Part shown: piece by piece, positions 1-8,593 of the stretch | Numbering within the stretch: position 1 is the first letter of the stretch | Layout: each line of letters starts with the position of its first letter | NCBI RefSeq assembly: GCF_016756495.1 | Contig: NZ_AP023243.1 | Span: 6,452,501 to 6,516,500 of the forward strand | Direction: 5' to 3' | DNA length: 64,000 nt | Source of the DNA: Mesorhizobium sp. 113-3-3 | GTDB taxonomy: Bacteria; Pseudomonadota; Alphaproteobacteria; Rhizobiales; Rhizobiaceae | The notes under the pieces: model-generated | What the model was told of the DNA's origin: nothing | Databases searched by the model: none | What the model saw: only the letters and a program-made list of their open reading frames with translations | Position numbers and translations under genes: made by a program

Positions 1-3000
1 AAGATGGCACGCTCGGCAAACCAGCCTCGCGCTTCATGGGATTGAGCCAGGAAGTTTCGCTGCAGACCGCTATAGGTTTCCAGGACATCCTGGGTGGCGG
101 CGAGAATCTGGCTGGCGCGACCAAACTGGTACTTGTCGCCGTCAAGCGCCGGAGTATGCGACTTTGGCGGCTTCAGCGATGGAAGTCCGAGAGCTTGCTC
201 CTTTTCATCGAACTCGCGCACATGCTCATAAAGCTGCGGCCGGTCGCCGATGATGATGACGGTGTCGCCATCGAAGTCGCCGTCAAGCTTTTTCTGTTCA
301 CCGGTCGGGACGGCAACCAAGGAGCCCGGAGCGAACACCTCGGTGGCCTGCAGGATGCCGAGGCAGTCGAGCGGCGTGTCCTCCTTGACGCGGTCCTTGC
401 CTGTCGTCCAGTGCGAATGGGACTTGACGTCCTCGGCAGACAAAACCAGCCCTCGGTCGGCGTGGGCGGCCGGCCACATCTCGTCCGGCACGACGATCAG
501 GATGCCTTTGGCAAAGAAAGTCGGATCGTCGGCCGCGAGTTCCTCCCCCGACTTCTGGGCGACATTAAAGCTGTATTGGATAGCAACGCAGGTGTCGAGG
601 AACGCTGCCGTCGGGTCCCCATCAACTGCTGACTTGACCAGGTCGGCGGAAAATGGGCGCAGGTTGGGCTTGTCGTAAGGCGACCGCCCGATCAGCACAC
701 CGCTTTTGCCCGTCAACGTCTCGCTCTTGAGCGTCGGCACATGGAGACACTTATCAGCGGACGGTACCGCGACTGCGCCAGGACCGTCGATATGTCCGAC
801 AGTCACCGTTCGAAACAGCTCCTCGGCCGTCAGCTCTTTCCCCTCTCTGCTCTCGAGCCAGGTCTTGGCCTTCTCGTGCGCCTCATCGGCCACTTGCTCG
901 CTGCGCGGATAATGTTGCAGCGCCGAGGCAGGCAAGGACGATCTCCTTCCCTCACCAAAAGCAGGAACCCGATCAGGTCCTTCCTGCCGACCGGTCCGGC
1001 GAACAGCTGGCATACGCGTGGCCAGCGAGGCCTTGATGAAACCGCAGCCGTCATACGGTCGCAAGGCGATCGGGCCTTCCGGCCCAATCAGCTTGAAGGG
1101 ACGTTCCTGGTTGGCAGGGCGGTCCGGCAGCAGCGACAATTTGAAGGCGCCTTCCAACGCGTAGTCGCGAGGCCCCAGACCTTGTAAATTCGGTGGCGCT
1201 GCAAACCCCCTGCGCTGAGTGTAGTAATATGCCTCTTTGAAAGGCGCCCAAGAGCGCGATAGCTGCTCGAACGCAGTGCCCGGTGCGGTTTCGGCATAGG
1301 GAATGGCCAGCAGCTTTCCGCCGGAAGATGCTGCCTCCACCCGACCTGGAATGCGGGCGGCGACCTGCGAAAGCGTCTTCGGCGGCGGCTTTAACTTGCT
1401 GCCGCCGAACAGGTCCATGCGGTATGGCACGCCCTCGACGGTCAACGTGCGCGCCAGCATGAACGGGCTCGGCTTTCCGGGCAGTTGCACCGCGACCATC
1501 TTCACCGCCCCCGAGGTCAGGCGATGAAAGATCGAATAGCGTGTCTCGGCCTCCGTGGCCAGTTGCCGGCCCTGCATGTCGACCACCGGCAATCGCATCA
1601 GCCCCGCCTCGCCCTGGGGCGGTCTGGGCTCGTGGTCCATGGCTCGCAAAGTCTGATGGACGTCGAAGACGGACGCTCGATTTTGGGCCTGCACCGTCGC
1701 GGCGTTCTGCGCCATGAACGTGTCCAGCGCATCGGTCGGACCCTCCGCTTCGATCTGCGCGATCAGGTTCCAGCTCATGTTGGAAAGGTCGCGTTCGACG
1801 AGCTCGCGCGTGCTGTCCAGGATTTCCTTGGTCTTGGACTGCAGCTCGTCGCGCCTCGCACGCAAATCGGGCTTGTTGCCCTCGACATAGGGCCGCCGCA
1901 GCAACCCTGCCAGGCTCGCACGGGCCTTGAGCACTTGATAAATCGACAGGGCCAGACAACGGGTCGAGTACGGCCCGCGGGCCCGCTCGGCATCGCTTGC
2001 CCTGAGATGGGCTTCGATCTTGTGCTCCACGATCGGTTGAATATCGTTCAGCAAGTTCAGAGCCGGCCGCCGGTGCCAAAGCAGCTGCTTGCGCGGACTG
2101 CGAGCCAGCGGCAGCAGAGCGGCGCACAGATTGCCCATGGTTTCGAGGTTATTCTCATGGGCAAAGCCAGGGGCACGATGCAATTCCGCGAGCCGATTTA
2201 AACCTGCTCCTGCGAGCGAACCGAGATCATCATACAATTGAGCCTTGGCCAACGCCTTCAAGATGCTCGTGACGCCCACCGCGTCGGCCTCCTCCAGACG
2301 ATCACTGGCATAATGAAGATAATGAGCCAGTTTGTGCAGCCGATCTTTCAGCAGAGCGGCCTCTGCAATCTCTCCGGCGTCCTCGCTCCTGAGGATCCCC
2401 CGCGCCAAACTGTTGGCGATACTGGAGAGCCCGGGCGCGGCAAAATGACGGAATGGTTGACCCGCCTGGCCGAGTCTGCGCGCGATCTCCAAAATCGCCT
2501 GGCTGCACGCCTCTTCTTCCGCAAACCTGTCGAAGCCGTTGAGCAGATTTGCCAGTTGCTGCGGATTAACCCCGGAGAGTCGCTCGGCACCGCGAAGCAC
2601 CTCACCGGCGATCGCCGCGGTGGCCTGACGTGATTTCTCCTCCTGCGGCCACTTGCTAAAGCCGTTCACCAGGTTCGCCAGGTGCTGCGAGGTAAAATCA
2701 GGGAGCCGGTTAGCGCTGCGAATCACCTCACCAGCAATCGCCGCGGCGGCTTGACGTAAGGCCTCCTCTTCCGGCCATTTGCTGAAGCCGTTCACCAGGT
2801 TCGCGAGGTACTGCGAGCTAAAGTCAGGGGGCGGGTTTGTGCTGCGAAGCACCTCACCAGCGATCGCAACGGTGGCCTGACGTGAGTTCTCCTCTTGCGG
2901 CCATTTACTGAAGCCGTTTACCAGGTTCGCCAGATCCTGCCCATTGAATCCCGACAGCCGGCCGGCGCGGCGAGGCACCGCCCGGGCGATCGCAACCATG

Positions 3001-6000
3001 GCCTCGCGGCAGTCCAAAGGCCACTTGCTGAAACCGTTCACCAGGTTCGCCAGATCCTGCCCATTAAATCCCGACAGCCGGCCGGCGCGGCGAGGCACCG
3101 CCCGGGCGATCGCAACGATGGCGCCACGGCAGTCCTCGGGCCATTTGCTGAAACCGTTCACCAGGTTTGCCAGCTCCTGCGGTTCGAACCCAGACAGCTG
3201 GTCGGCGCGGTGACGGACCTCACCGGCGATCGCAACTGTGGCTTGATGTGAGTTTTCCCATCGCGGCCACTTGCTGAAGCCGTTCACTAGGCTCGCCAGG
3301 TGCAGCGGAAGAAATTCAGAGAGTGGCTCGGCGCAGCGAAGCACCTCGCCGGCGACCACATTGGTGGCGTAACCCAAATTCACCTCTTGCGGCCACTTGC
3401 TGAAGCCCTTCACCAGGTTCGCCAGGTGCTGCACATCAAAATCAGAAAGCCCCTTGCGGCGGCCGGCGCGGTGACAGACTTCACCGGCGATTGCAACGGT
3501 GGCGCGTGAGCACTCCGCCGCTTGCAATTTGCTGAAGCCGTTCACCAGGTTCGCCAGGTGCTGCGGATCGAAACCAGAAAGCCCGGCCTTTGGGAGGTCC
3601 GCGAGGCGACAGACTTCAGCGGCGATTGCAATTGTAGCGCCGCGGCAGTCCTCTGGCCACTTGCTGAACCCGTTCACCAGGTTCGCCAATGCCTGCGCAT
3701 CAAACACAGGCAGCTTGCCGGCCCCGCCAGCGACCTGACGCGCGATCGCAACTATAGCGCCGCGGCAGTCCAAAGGCCACTTGCTGAAGCCGTTCACCAA
3801 ATTCGCCAACGCCTGCGGATACCACCCAGTCCGGCCGGCTTTTTCATCGGCGAGGCGACCGATCGAATCGGCTATGACAATTTCATCGGCGAGGCGACAG
3901 ACCGCATCGGCTATGACAATGGTCGCCTGATGTGAGTTCCCCGGTTCCCGCGCCTTGCTGAACCCGTTCACCAGGTTTGCGAATGCCTGCGAATTAAACC
4001 CAGACAGGCCGGCTTTTTCACCGGCGCGGCCACAGACCTTCCCGGCGATTGCATCGATAACGCCGCAACACTCCTCCTCTAGCGGCCACTTGCTCAACCC
4101 GTTCACAACGTTACCCAGGTTCTGCGGATCAAAATCAGAGAGCCCGGCAGGGCGGCGGCGAATCTCGGCGGCAACTGCTACCGTGGCCTTACGAGCGTTC
4201 TCCTGTTCCGGCCACTTGCTGAATCCGTTGACCAGCAGAGCGAGACTTTGACCGTTGAGCTCCGACAGCGCTCCGGGTTGCTCATGAAACAGCTTGGCGA
4301 TTGTGATCATTCCATTGCGACATTCCGCCAATCGGGGATGTCGACTGAACGACAATACGAACAGCGAAAGCGTTTTGCTTTCGACATCGTTCAGCGCCCT
4401 GCCGAGCCTCGACACCTGAGCTGCCATGGCCCTGCAAGCTTCCATGCCTGCCTGACCTCCAGGCTCCCGGCTCGTCGCGTTGCATGAGGTGGCGAACCCC
4501 CAGGTATTGCCGGCGCGGACATCGTCCTCCCATCTTGGAACAAAGTGACGGGTGAACTCGGAAGCGGCCTTTCGTAGGAATGTTGCCCGATGCGCCTGAC
4601 TCTGCAGCCTCTTGTCGTTCTCCACCACAGCGTATGAGAATTCATTGATGTCGTGTGCGAAGAAAATTTTGTGCAAAGCGTCATTAAGTAGTGCATCGTC
4701 GAAGCTCTGTGCAGCTACATGGTCGAAACGCCGCCGTTCCGGTCCTGCAACCGGCCTGGACTGGCTTTGGTCATGGCGTGCGAGCGTGTCCGGTTGCGAC
4801 CTACTCGGTTCTTGATCGCCGAGCCAGGACCTCTCTAAACGCAAAGAGCTTTCTTGCCTACCCATCGCTTCGCCGTGCCGACCTTGGGGAGAACCATGCC
4901 GCGGCCCACTGGTTGCGCCTCGCGAACCTGCAAGGGCTCCGCGGGGAGCTATGGAGTAATCGGCAGATTTGTCGCCAAGGGCTTCGTCGGCCCCTCGCAC
5001 GACGCGAGCATAGGACATTCTATCTTGGGGCCCAGAGTGCGTCCGCTCCACGCCGGCATCGGACGATTGGCTGGATTGCCCAGGGGCATGACTTGATTGC
5101 GAGTTCAGAGCTTTGGCCAGTTCCTGCGCCTGGTTCAACATTCCTTTGAGCCGGACTGTTTTGTCTTGCACTTCGGGCACCTGTGCAGGCGCAAGCAGGC
5201 CTGGTCGACGAGGCTCATCCAACGCGGCCGGACAGGCCCGCATCTCGGCGGGCTGCGTCTGCAGGCGCTCGACCACGGTTTCCGCGACGTAGCGGGCGTC
5301 CTCGGGTTTCACCTGGCGCTCTTGCGTCAGTGCTTCCATGGACGGCGGCGCCTGCTTTGCCGACTGTGCGCCCGCCGACGCACTCGCACGCGCCTCCTCC
5401 GCGCTCACAAGCTTCGTACCCATATCCGAGAGCACTAGAACCTTGTCTGCTGGCGCCGTGTCGCTGTCGACGGCAGCGACTTGCGACGCCCGCCCGGGGG
5501 CTGAACTCCCGGCGCCAACGGCCGGCTTGCCCTTGCCTTTCCGCTTCCTACGCGCTGCGGCGCCTGCCACCGCAGCCTTGCCGGCAGTGTCGGCCGGTAT
5601 TCCAGCGCCCATATCGGCTGGTGGTGCTATGTTCGCTGGCCAGTTCGGCTGCAGTGCCAGAGTGCCTTTGGCCACTGGAGACTTGCCGACAGTGTCGATC
5701 TGTATCGTAGCGCCAGCGTCGGCCGGCGAGGCAATGAGCGCTGGCGCCTTCGGCTGCAGTGCCAGAGTGCCTTTGGCCACTCGAGACTTGCCGGCAGTTT
5801 CGGCTGGTATCGCAGCGCCAGCGTCGGGCGGCAGTGCAACGGCTGGCGGCTTCGGCTGCAGTTCCAGCAAGTGCATGACCTCGTGCCCGACGATCCACGC
5901 GCCTTCCACGATCTGGCTCAACAGTTCCAATGGGAGGTCGGCACTTGTTTGGTGATCGTTTAGGTTGGTCCGGATGACTTGCAACTCGGACGCAAACTCC

Positions 6001-7148
6001 GAAAGCCGCTCGATGACTCCTTCCAAAACGGCGCAGTGATCTGCGTCGAGTGGGTGCCCACCGCTGCTCAGAACAGCGTTCTGTGTCGAAAGGAATGCCG
6101 GTAAAACGTCCCCGCTGAAGGCTTCCAGCAGACGCACTCGCCCATTCTCAACCATGAGGATTTCCCTGACGGGTGCGTCGAACGTGCTCGCCTGCGGCTC
6201 AATCTTCGCCCGCGCGAGATCGATCCGAGATTGCAGATACACGAGCTTGCTATGCATTACCGAGCCGGTTGCCAGCCGCAGCGTGGCCTCTTCTTCCTGC
6301 CGCATCTTGGCTGTTGCACTTGGCAAGCTGGCAGTGGCGCGCCAGGCGGCTCGCCCCCGTTCGCAGTGCCCTACCTTCTTTTCCCACCATTTCACGCAGG
6401 CCGCATGCGCCTCCACCACACTCTCCGGGGTAGCCGTGGATTGAGTCAGCCCGATCGCTTCTTCCTCAGCTTTTTTTTTTTGCAATTTGTGGATAGTCGG
6501 TTCGGCAAGGCGGCTATATTCTTGCACCGCATCCCACACGAGGTAGCGGCAGGTAATCAACTGGTTGTCGTCCACAATGGTCCGCGCCAAAGCCAGGGAT
6601 AGGCTCTTGTAGTGGTGCAGAGCTGCTGAGCCTGCATTGATGACCTGATCGAGCAGCTTTTCATCGCCCGGGTCTTGCCTGGCCGCGTTAAAGCGCATGC
6701 CCACTAGCGTAAGCAGACTGTCCATTCGTCGCTTTTCCTTGATTTCGTCGCCTGACAAGCAAATGGGCGCTGCCACACCCGAAGTTGGCGGCTGGCTGGC
6801 GACCGGGGCCAGGGTTTCACCCTCCAACATTGACGGAACACTGCGCCGCCGCGGACCGGCTGCACGTGGCGCGGCGGCGGCATGCCGCGCAGCGTCCAGG
6901 GTTCCGTGTATACCAACGGAGGGGCCGGACGGCCTGTCGTGCAGGGCGTCATCGGCACCGCGCTCCATTGGCACGGCGGGCGTCCTTCTATTTATCTCCA
7001 CAGAGCGCATCTGCTCCACGACGGTATCGAACGACTGGCTGCCTGCCCCAGGCGCAAGACTTGATTGCGAGCGCGAACTGCTCGCCTCCCCCGTCCTGCC
7101 GACTCTCTTTTCAGTCCGCGATCTCCCAGATCGGTTCACGCCCGTCAT
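1..7148 (-). CDS. Giant SKWP-repeat type III effector, Mlr6361-like (partial, runs off the left edge)
   Basis: One minus-strand frame stays open from the ATG at 7148 to base 1 (at least 2382 residues); the C-terminus lies outside. The frame was checked at 6482, 4232 and 2669. The N-terminal ~700 residues are Ser/Ala/Arg-rich, begin MTGVNRSG like the effector at 8594-10969, and carry short repeats (ALQPKAPA, ADTAGKS). About 14 repeats of ~42 residues with core LANLVNGFSKWP follow (roughly residues 960-1560). A conserved region then includes KLDGDFDGD near residue 2290. The last ~1500 visible residues align with the gene at 37135-44193; if the missing end is similar, the full protein would be ~3060 residues. 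SKWP repeats define the Ralstonia RipS and Xanthomonas XopAD effectors, and from memory M. loti Mlr6361 has the same layout. A tts box lies ~220 bp upstream, so T3SS secretion into plant cells is inferred. An A11 run lies in the coding strand at 6471-6481. Confidence 0.9.
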   Translation of the reverse strand, partial: MTGVNRSGRSRTEKRVGRTGEASSSRSQSSLAPGAGSQSFDTVVEQMRSVEINRRTPAVPMERGADDALHDRPSGPSVGIHGTLDAARHAAAAPRAAGPRRRSVPSMLEGETLAPVASQPPTSGVAAPICLSGDEIKEKRRMDSLLTLVGMRFNAARQDPGDEKLLDQVINAGSAALHHYKSLSLALARTIVDDNQLITCRYLVWDAVQEYSRLAEPTIHKLQKKKAEEEAIGLTQSTATPESVVEAHAACVKWWEKKVGHCERGRAAWRATASLPSATAKMRQEEEATLRLATGSVMHSKLVYLQSRIDLARAKIEPQASTFDAPVREILMVENGRVRLLEAFSGDVLPAFLSTQNAVLSSGGHPLDADHCAVLEGVIERLSEFASELQVIRTNLNDHQTSADLPLELLSQIVEGAWIVGHEVMHLLELQPKPPAVALPPDAGAAIPAETAGKSRVAKGTLALQPKAPALIASPADAGATIQIDTVGKSPVAKGTLALQPNWPANIAPPADMGAGIPADTAGKAAVAGAAARRKRKGKGKPAVGAGSSAPGRASQVAAVDSDTAPADKVLVLSDMGTKLVSAEEARASASAGAQSAKQAPPSMEALTQERQVKPEDARYVAETVVERLQTQPAEMRACPAALDEPRRPGLLAPAQVPEVQDKTVRLKGMLNQAQELAKALNSQSSHAPGQSSQSSDAGVERTHSGPQDRMSYARVVRGADEALGDKSADYSIAPRGALAGSRGATSGPRHGSPQGRHGEAMGRQESSLRLERSWLGDQEPSRSQPDTLARHDQSQSRPVAGPERRRFDHVAAQSFDDALLNDALHKIFFAHDINEFSYAVVENDKRLQSQAHRATFLRKAASEFTRHFVPRWEDDVRAGNTWGFATSCNATSREPGGQAGMEACRAMAAQVSRLGRALNDVESKTLSLFVLSFSRHPRLAECRNGMITIAKLFHEQPGALSELNGQSLALLVNGFSKWPEQENARKATVAVAAEIRRRPAGLSDFDPQNLGNVVNGLSKWPLEEECCGVIDAIAGKVCGRAGEKAGLSGFNSQAFANLVNGFSKAREPGNSHQATIVIADAVCRLADEIVIADSIGRLADEKAGRTGWYPQALANLVNGFSKWPLDCRGAIVAIARQVAGGAGKLPVFDAQALANLVNGFSKWPEDCRGATIAIAAEVCRLADLPKAGLSGFDPQHLANLVNGFSKLQAAECSRATVAIAGEVCHRAGRRKGLSDFDVQHLANLVKGFSKWPQEVNLGYATNVVAGEVLRCAEPLSEFLPLHLASLVNGFSKWPRWENSHQATVAIAGEVRHRADQLSGFEPQELANLVNGFSKWPEDCRGAIVAIARAVPRRAGRLSGFNGQDLANLVNGFSKWPLDCREAMVAIARAVPRRAGRLSGFNGQDLANLVNGFSKWPQEENSRQATVAIAGEVLRSTNPPPDFSSQYLANLVNGFSKWPEEEALRQAAAAIAGEVIRSANRLPDFTSQHLANLVNGFSKWPQEEKSRQATAAIAGEVLRGAERLSGVNPQQLANLLNGFDRFAEEEACSQAILEIARRLGQAGQPFRHFAAPGLSSIANSLARGILRSEDAGEIAEAALLKDRLHKLAHYLHYASDRLEEADAVGVTSILKALAKAQLYDDLGSLAGAGLNRLAELHRAPGFAHENNLETMGNLCAALLPLARSPRKQLLWHRRPALNLLNDIQPIVEHKIEAHLRASDAERARGPYSTRCLALSIYQVLKARASLAGLLRRPYVEGNKPDLRARRDELQSKTKEILDSTRELVERDLSNMSWNLIAQIEAEGPTDALDTFMAQNAATVQAQNRASVFDVHQTLRAMDHEPRPPQGEAGLMRLPVVDMQGRQLATEAETRYSIFHRLTSGAVKMVAVQLPGKPSPFMLARTLTVEGVPYRMDLFGGSKLKPPPKTLSQVAARIPGRVEAASSGGKLLAIPYAETAPGTAFEQLSRSWAPFKEAYYYTQRRGFAAPPNLQGLGPRDYALEGAFKLSLLPDRPANQERPFKLIGPEGPIALRPYDGCGFIKASLATRMPAVRRTGRQEGPDRVPAFGEGRRSSLPASALQHYPRSEQVADEAHEKAKTWLESREGKELTAEELFRTVTVGHIDGPGAVAVPSADKCLHVPTLKSETLTGKSGVLIGRSPYDKPNLRPFSADLVKSAVDGDPTAAFLDTCVAIQYSFNVAQKSGEELAADDPTFFAKGILIVVPDEMWPAAHADRGLVLSAEDVKSHSHWTTGKDRVKEDTPLDCLGILQATEVFAPGSLVAVPTGEQKKLDGDFDGDTVIIIGDRPQLYEHVREFDEKEQALGLPSLKPPKSHTPALDGDKYQFGRASQILAATQDVLETYSGLQRNFLAQSHEARGWFAERAI
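2465..4262 (-). repeat. Array of about 14 SKWP repeats in the first giant effector
   Basis: The minus-strand translation shows tandem units of about 40-46 residues, each containing LANLVNGFSKWP followed by a helix ending in AIAGEV.RRA. Two adjacent units near 2930-3120 are almost identical at DNA level, which indicates recent unit duplication. One unit near 3830-3900 holds a short internal duplication (two copies of IGRLADE). The units are probably helical solenoid repeats. Confidence 0.9.
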
Positions 7149-7370
7149 ATTCCGTCTCCGATATAGGCGAGGATGTGTTGCCTATGCTGTTGGGGCTGAT
7201 GTCGCTGAGCCCTAGCGTATGAAGGCTTTGATGAGTGAAATCACGCCTCGTCAGCTTCGCCAATGCGCGTGTAGTGTGCATCGGACGGGCCACCAATTCG
7301 CTATACTAGGATTTGCACTACTATCTTTCCGTTAGCGTCGGGCCGGTTAGGCACGGCAGGTCTAGATAGA

Positions 7371-7400
7371 TCGCTTGGCTGACGATTAGCTGACGGAGAG
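7371..7400 (-). promoter_or_regulatory. tts box (TtsI binding site) of the first giant effector
   Basis: The minus strand reads CCGTCAGCTAATCGTCAGCC, which fits the rhizobial tts-box core (TCGTCAGCTTNTCG followed by AAGCT or CAGCT). It contains two CGTCAGC half sites with an 11-bp period. It lies ~220 bp before the ATG at 7148. Confidence 0.8.
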
Positions 7401-7483
7401 TTTCAGAACCGTCCCGGGTTTGGCGAAGGCCATTTGGTTTGAGTCACGCGGCTATGGCTGGCTCTTGCAGCATGGCGTAGTAT

Positions 7484-8296
7484 GGCACCGTAAAGTTAAC
7501 CACGGCTGATGAAGATGTGCGAACATGGGCCATGTCAGAAGTTGCTCGTGATCCGCTTTATCGTCGCCACCGCTTTCCCGCCGAGATCATTGCGCACGCG
7601 GTATGGCTCTACTTTCGCTTTCCGCTCAGCCTGCGCATGGACATGTTGGCGGCCCGCGGCATCATCGTCACGCATCAGACCATTCGAAGCTGGGCGGAGA
7701 AATTCGGGCGGCATTTCGCCCGGGAGATCAAGCGACGGTCAGCCGGCTGCCTGGGCGACAAATGGCATCTCGACGAATGTGTGGTGGCCATCAATGGCAA
7801 GAAGCAGTGGCTCTGGCGTGCCGTCGATCAGGACGGCTTGGTCCTCGAAGTGCTGGTGCAAAGCCGCCGAAATGCCAAGGCGGCAAAGCGTCTGATGCGC
7901 AAGTTGCTGAAGGCTCAAGGGCGGACACCACGAGTCATGATCACCGACAAGCTCCGGTCCTATGATGCCGCCAGGCGCGACCTCATGCCCGGTGTCGAAC
8001 ACCGGTCGCACAAAGGCCTCAATAATCGAGCGGAAAATTCGCACCAGCCGACCCGACGACGCGAAAGGACCATGAAACGCTTCAAGTCGGCACGCCAGCT
8101 TCAGCGGTTCGTTTCCATCCATGATCCGATTGCCAACCTGTTCCACTTTCCCCGCAATACGCTGTCATCGGCTCAACATCGAGACCTGCGTAACGCCGCC
8201 ATGCAAATCTGGAACAAAATCGCGTGTCTCGCCGCAGCGTGACAGCCGTCCCGGCCAGCTATCGCTGCATCAATCCGCTGATAACTTTACAGTGCC
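7484..8296 (+). mobile_element. IS6-family insertion sequence, copy A
   Basis: The element is bounded by imperfect terminal inverted repeats, GGCACCGTAAAGTTAACC on the left and the complement of GATAACTTTACAGTGCC on the right. It encloses one transposase gene. Copy B at 13729-14542 is nearly identical and in the same orientation. I see no clear target-site duplication at the flanks. The 297 bp between this element and the next gene end show nothing recognisable. Confidence 0.88.
7532..8242 (+). CDS. IS6-family DDE transposase (copy A)
   Basis: A 236-residue transposase with the IS6/IS26 layout. It has an N-terminal helix-turn-helix region (RHRFPAEIIAHAVWLYFRF), then the DDE catalytic core: Asp in KWHLDECVV, Asp in MITDKLRSY and Glu in NNRAENSHQPTRRRE. 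The ATG at 7532 (MSEVARDP) is the natural start, although the frame is open five codons further to a GTG. Related family members usually have two more residues in the FPLSLRMVEDML stretch; here it reads RMDML. The gene looks otherwise intact and may be active. Confidence 0.88.
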   Translation: MSEVARDPLYRRHRFPAEIIAHAVWLYFRFPLSLRMDMLAARGIIVTHQTIRSWAEKFGRHFAREIKRRSAGCLGDKWHLDECVVAINGKKQWLWRAVDQDGLVLEVLVQSRRNAKAAKRLMRKLLKAQGRTPRVMITDKLRSYDAARRDLMPGVEHRSHKGLNNRAENSHQPTRRRERTMKRFKSARQLQRFVSIHDPIANLFHFPRNTLSSAQHRDLRNAAMQIWNKIACLAAA

Positions 8297-8593
8297 GAAG
8301 CAACCCCCGTTTGCTTAACAGCTGCAAAGTCTAAGGGCGGGCCGCTCCTCAGACCACGGTCATAACGTCTAGTGCACCACATCGCGGATTTGGAAAAACT
8401 TTCGGGTGATGCAGGCGTGCTGTCGGGTCGTCAGGTTGTCGGGCAGTACCCAAAACCCTAGAGCAGCATGCTCGATGCCGGCCATCGCGAGAAATCAGCC
8501 ACACCTGCGATCCAGGCCACTGCCGCTCTGCCAGGGGTTTCCCAGATTGCGCCTCTGTCTACTAAGCTGGTTGGAATCCACAAAATGCCGATG

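Noticed and set aside
1051-2127. 358-codon minus-strand frame
   Set aside because: It is an out-of-phase shadow (Arg/Ala/Gly-rich) of the giant effector, whose true frame aligns with the paralogue at 37135-44193.
2895-4100. Regularly spaced repeats that might suggest a CRISPR array
   Set aside because: The spacing (~120-135 bp) and in-frame SKWP coding show protein repeats; no 25-35 bp repeat/spacer pattern exists anywhere in the window.
2895-4251. Repetitive plus-strand frames opposite the SKWP repeats (for example 2895-3251 and 3522-3935)
   Set aside because: They are antisense shadows of the repeats; the minus frame is continuous and matches a known effector family.
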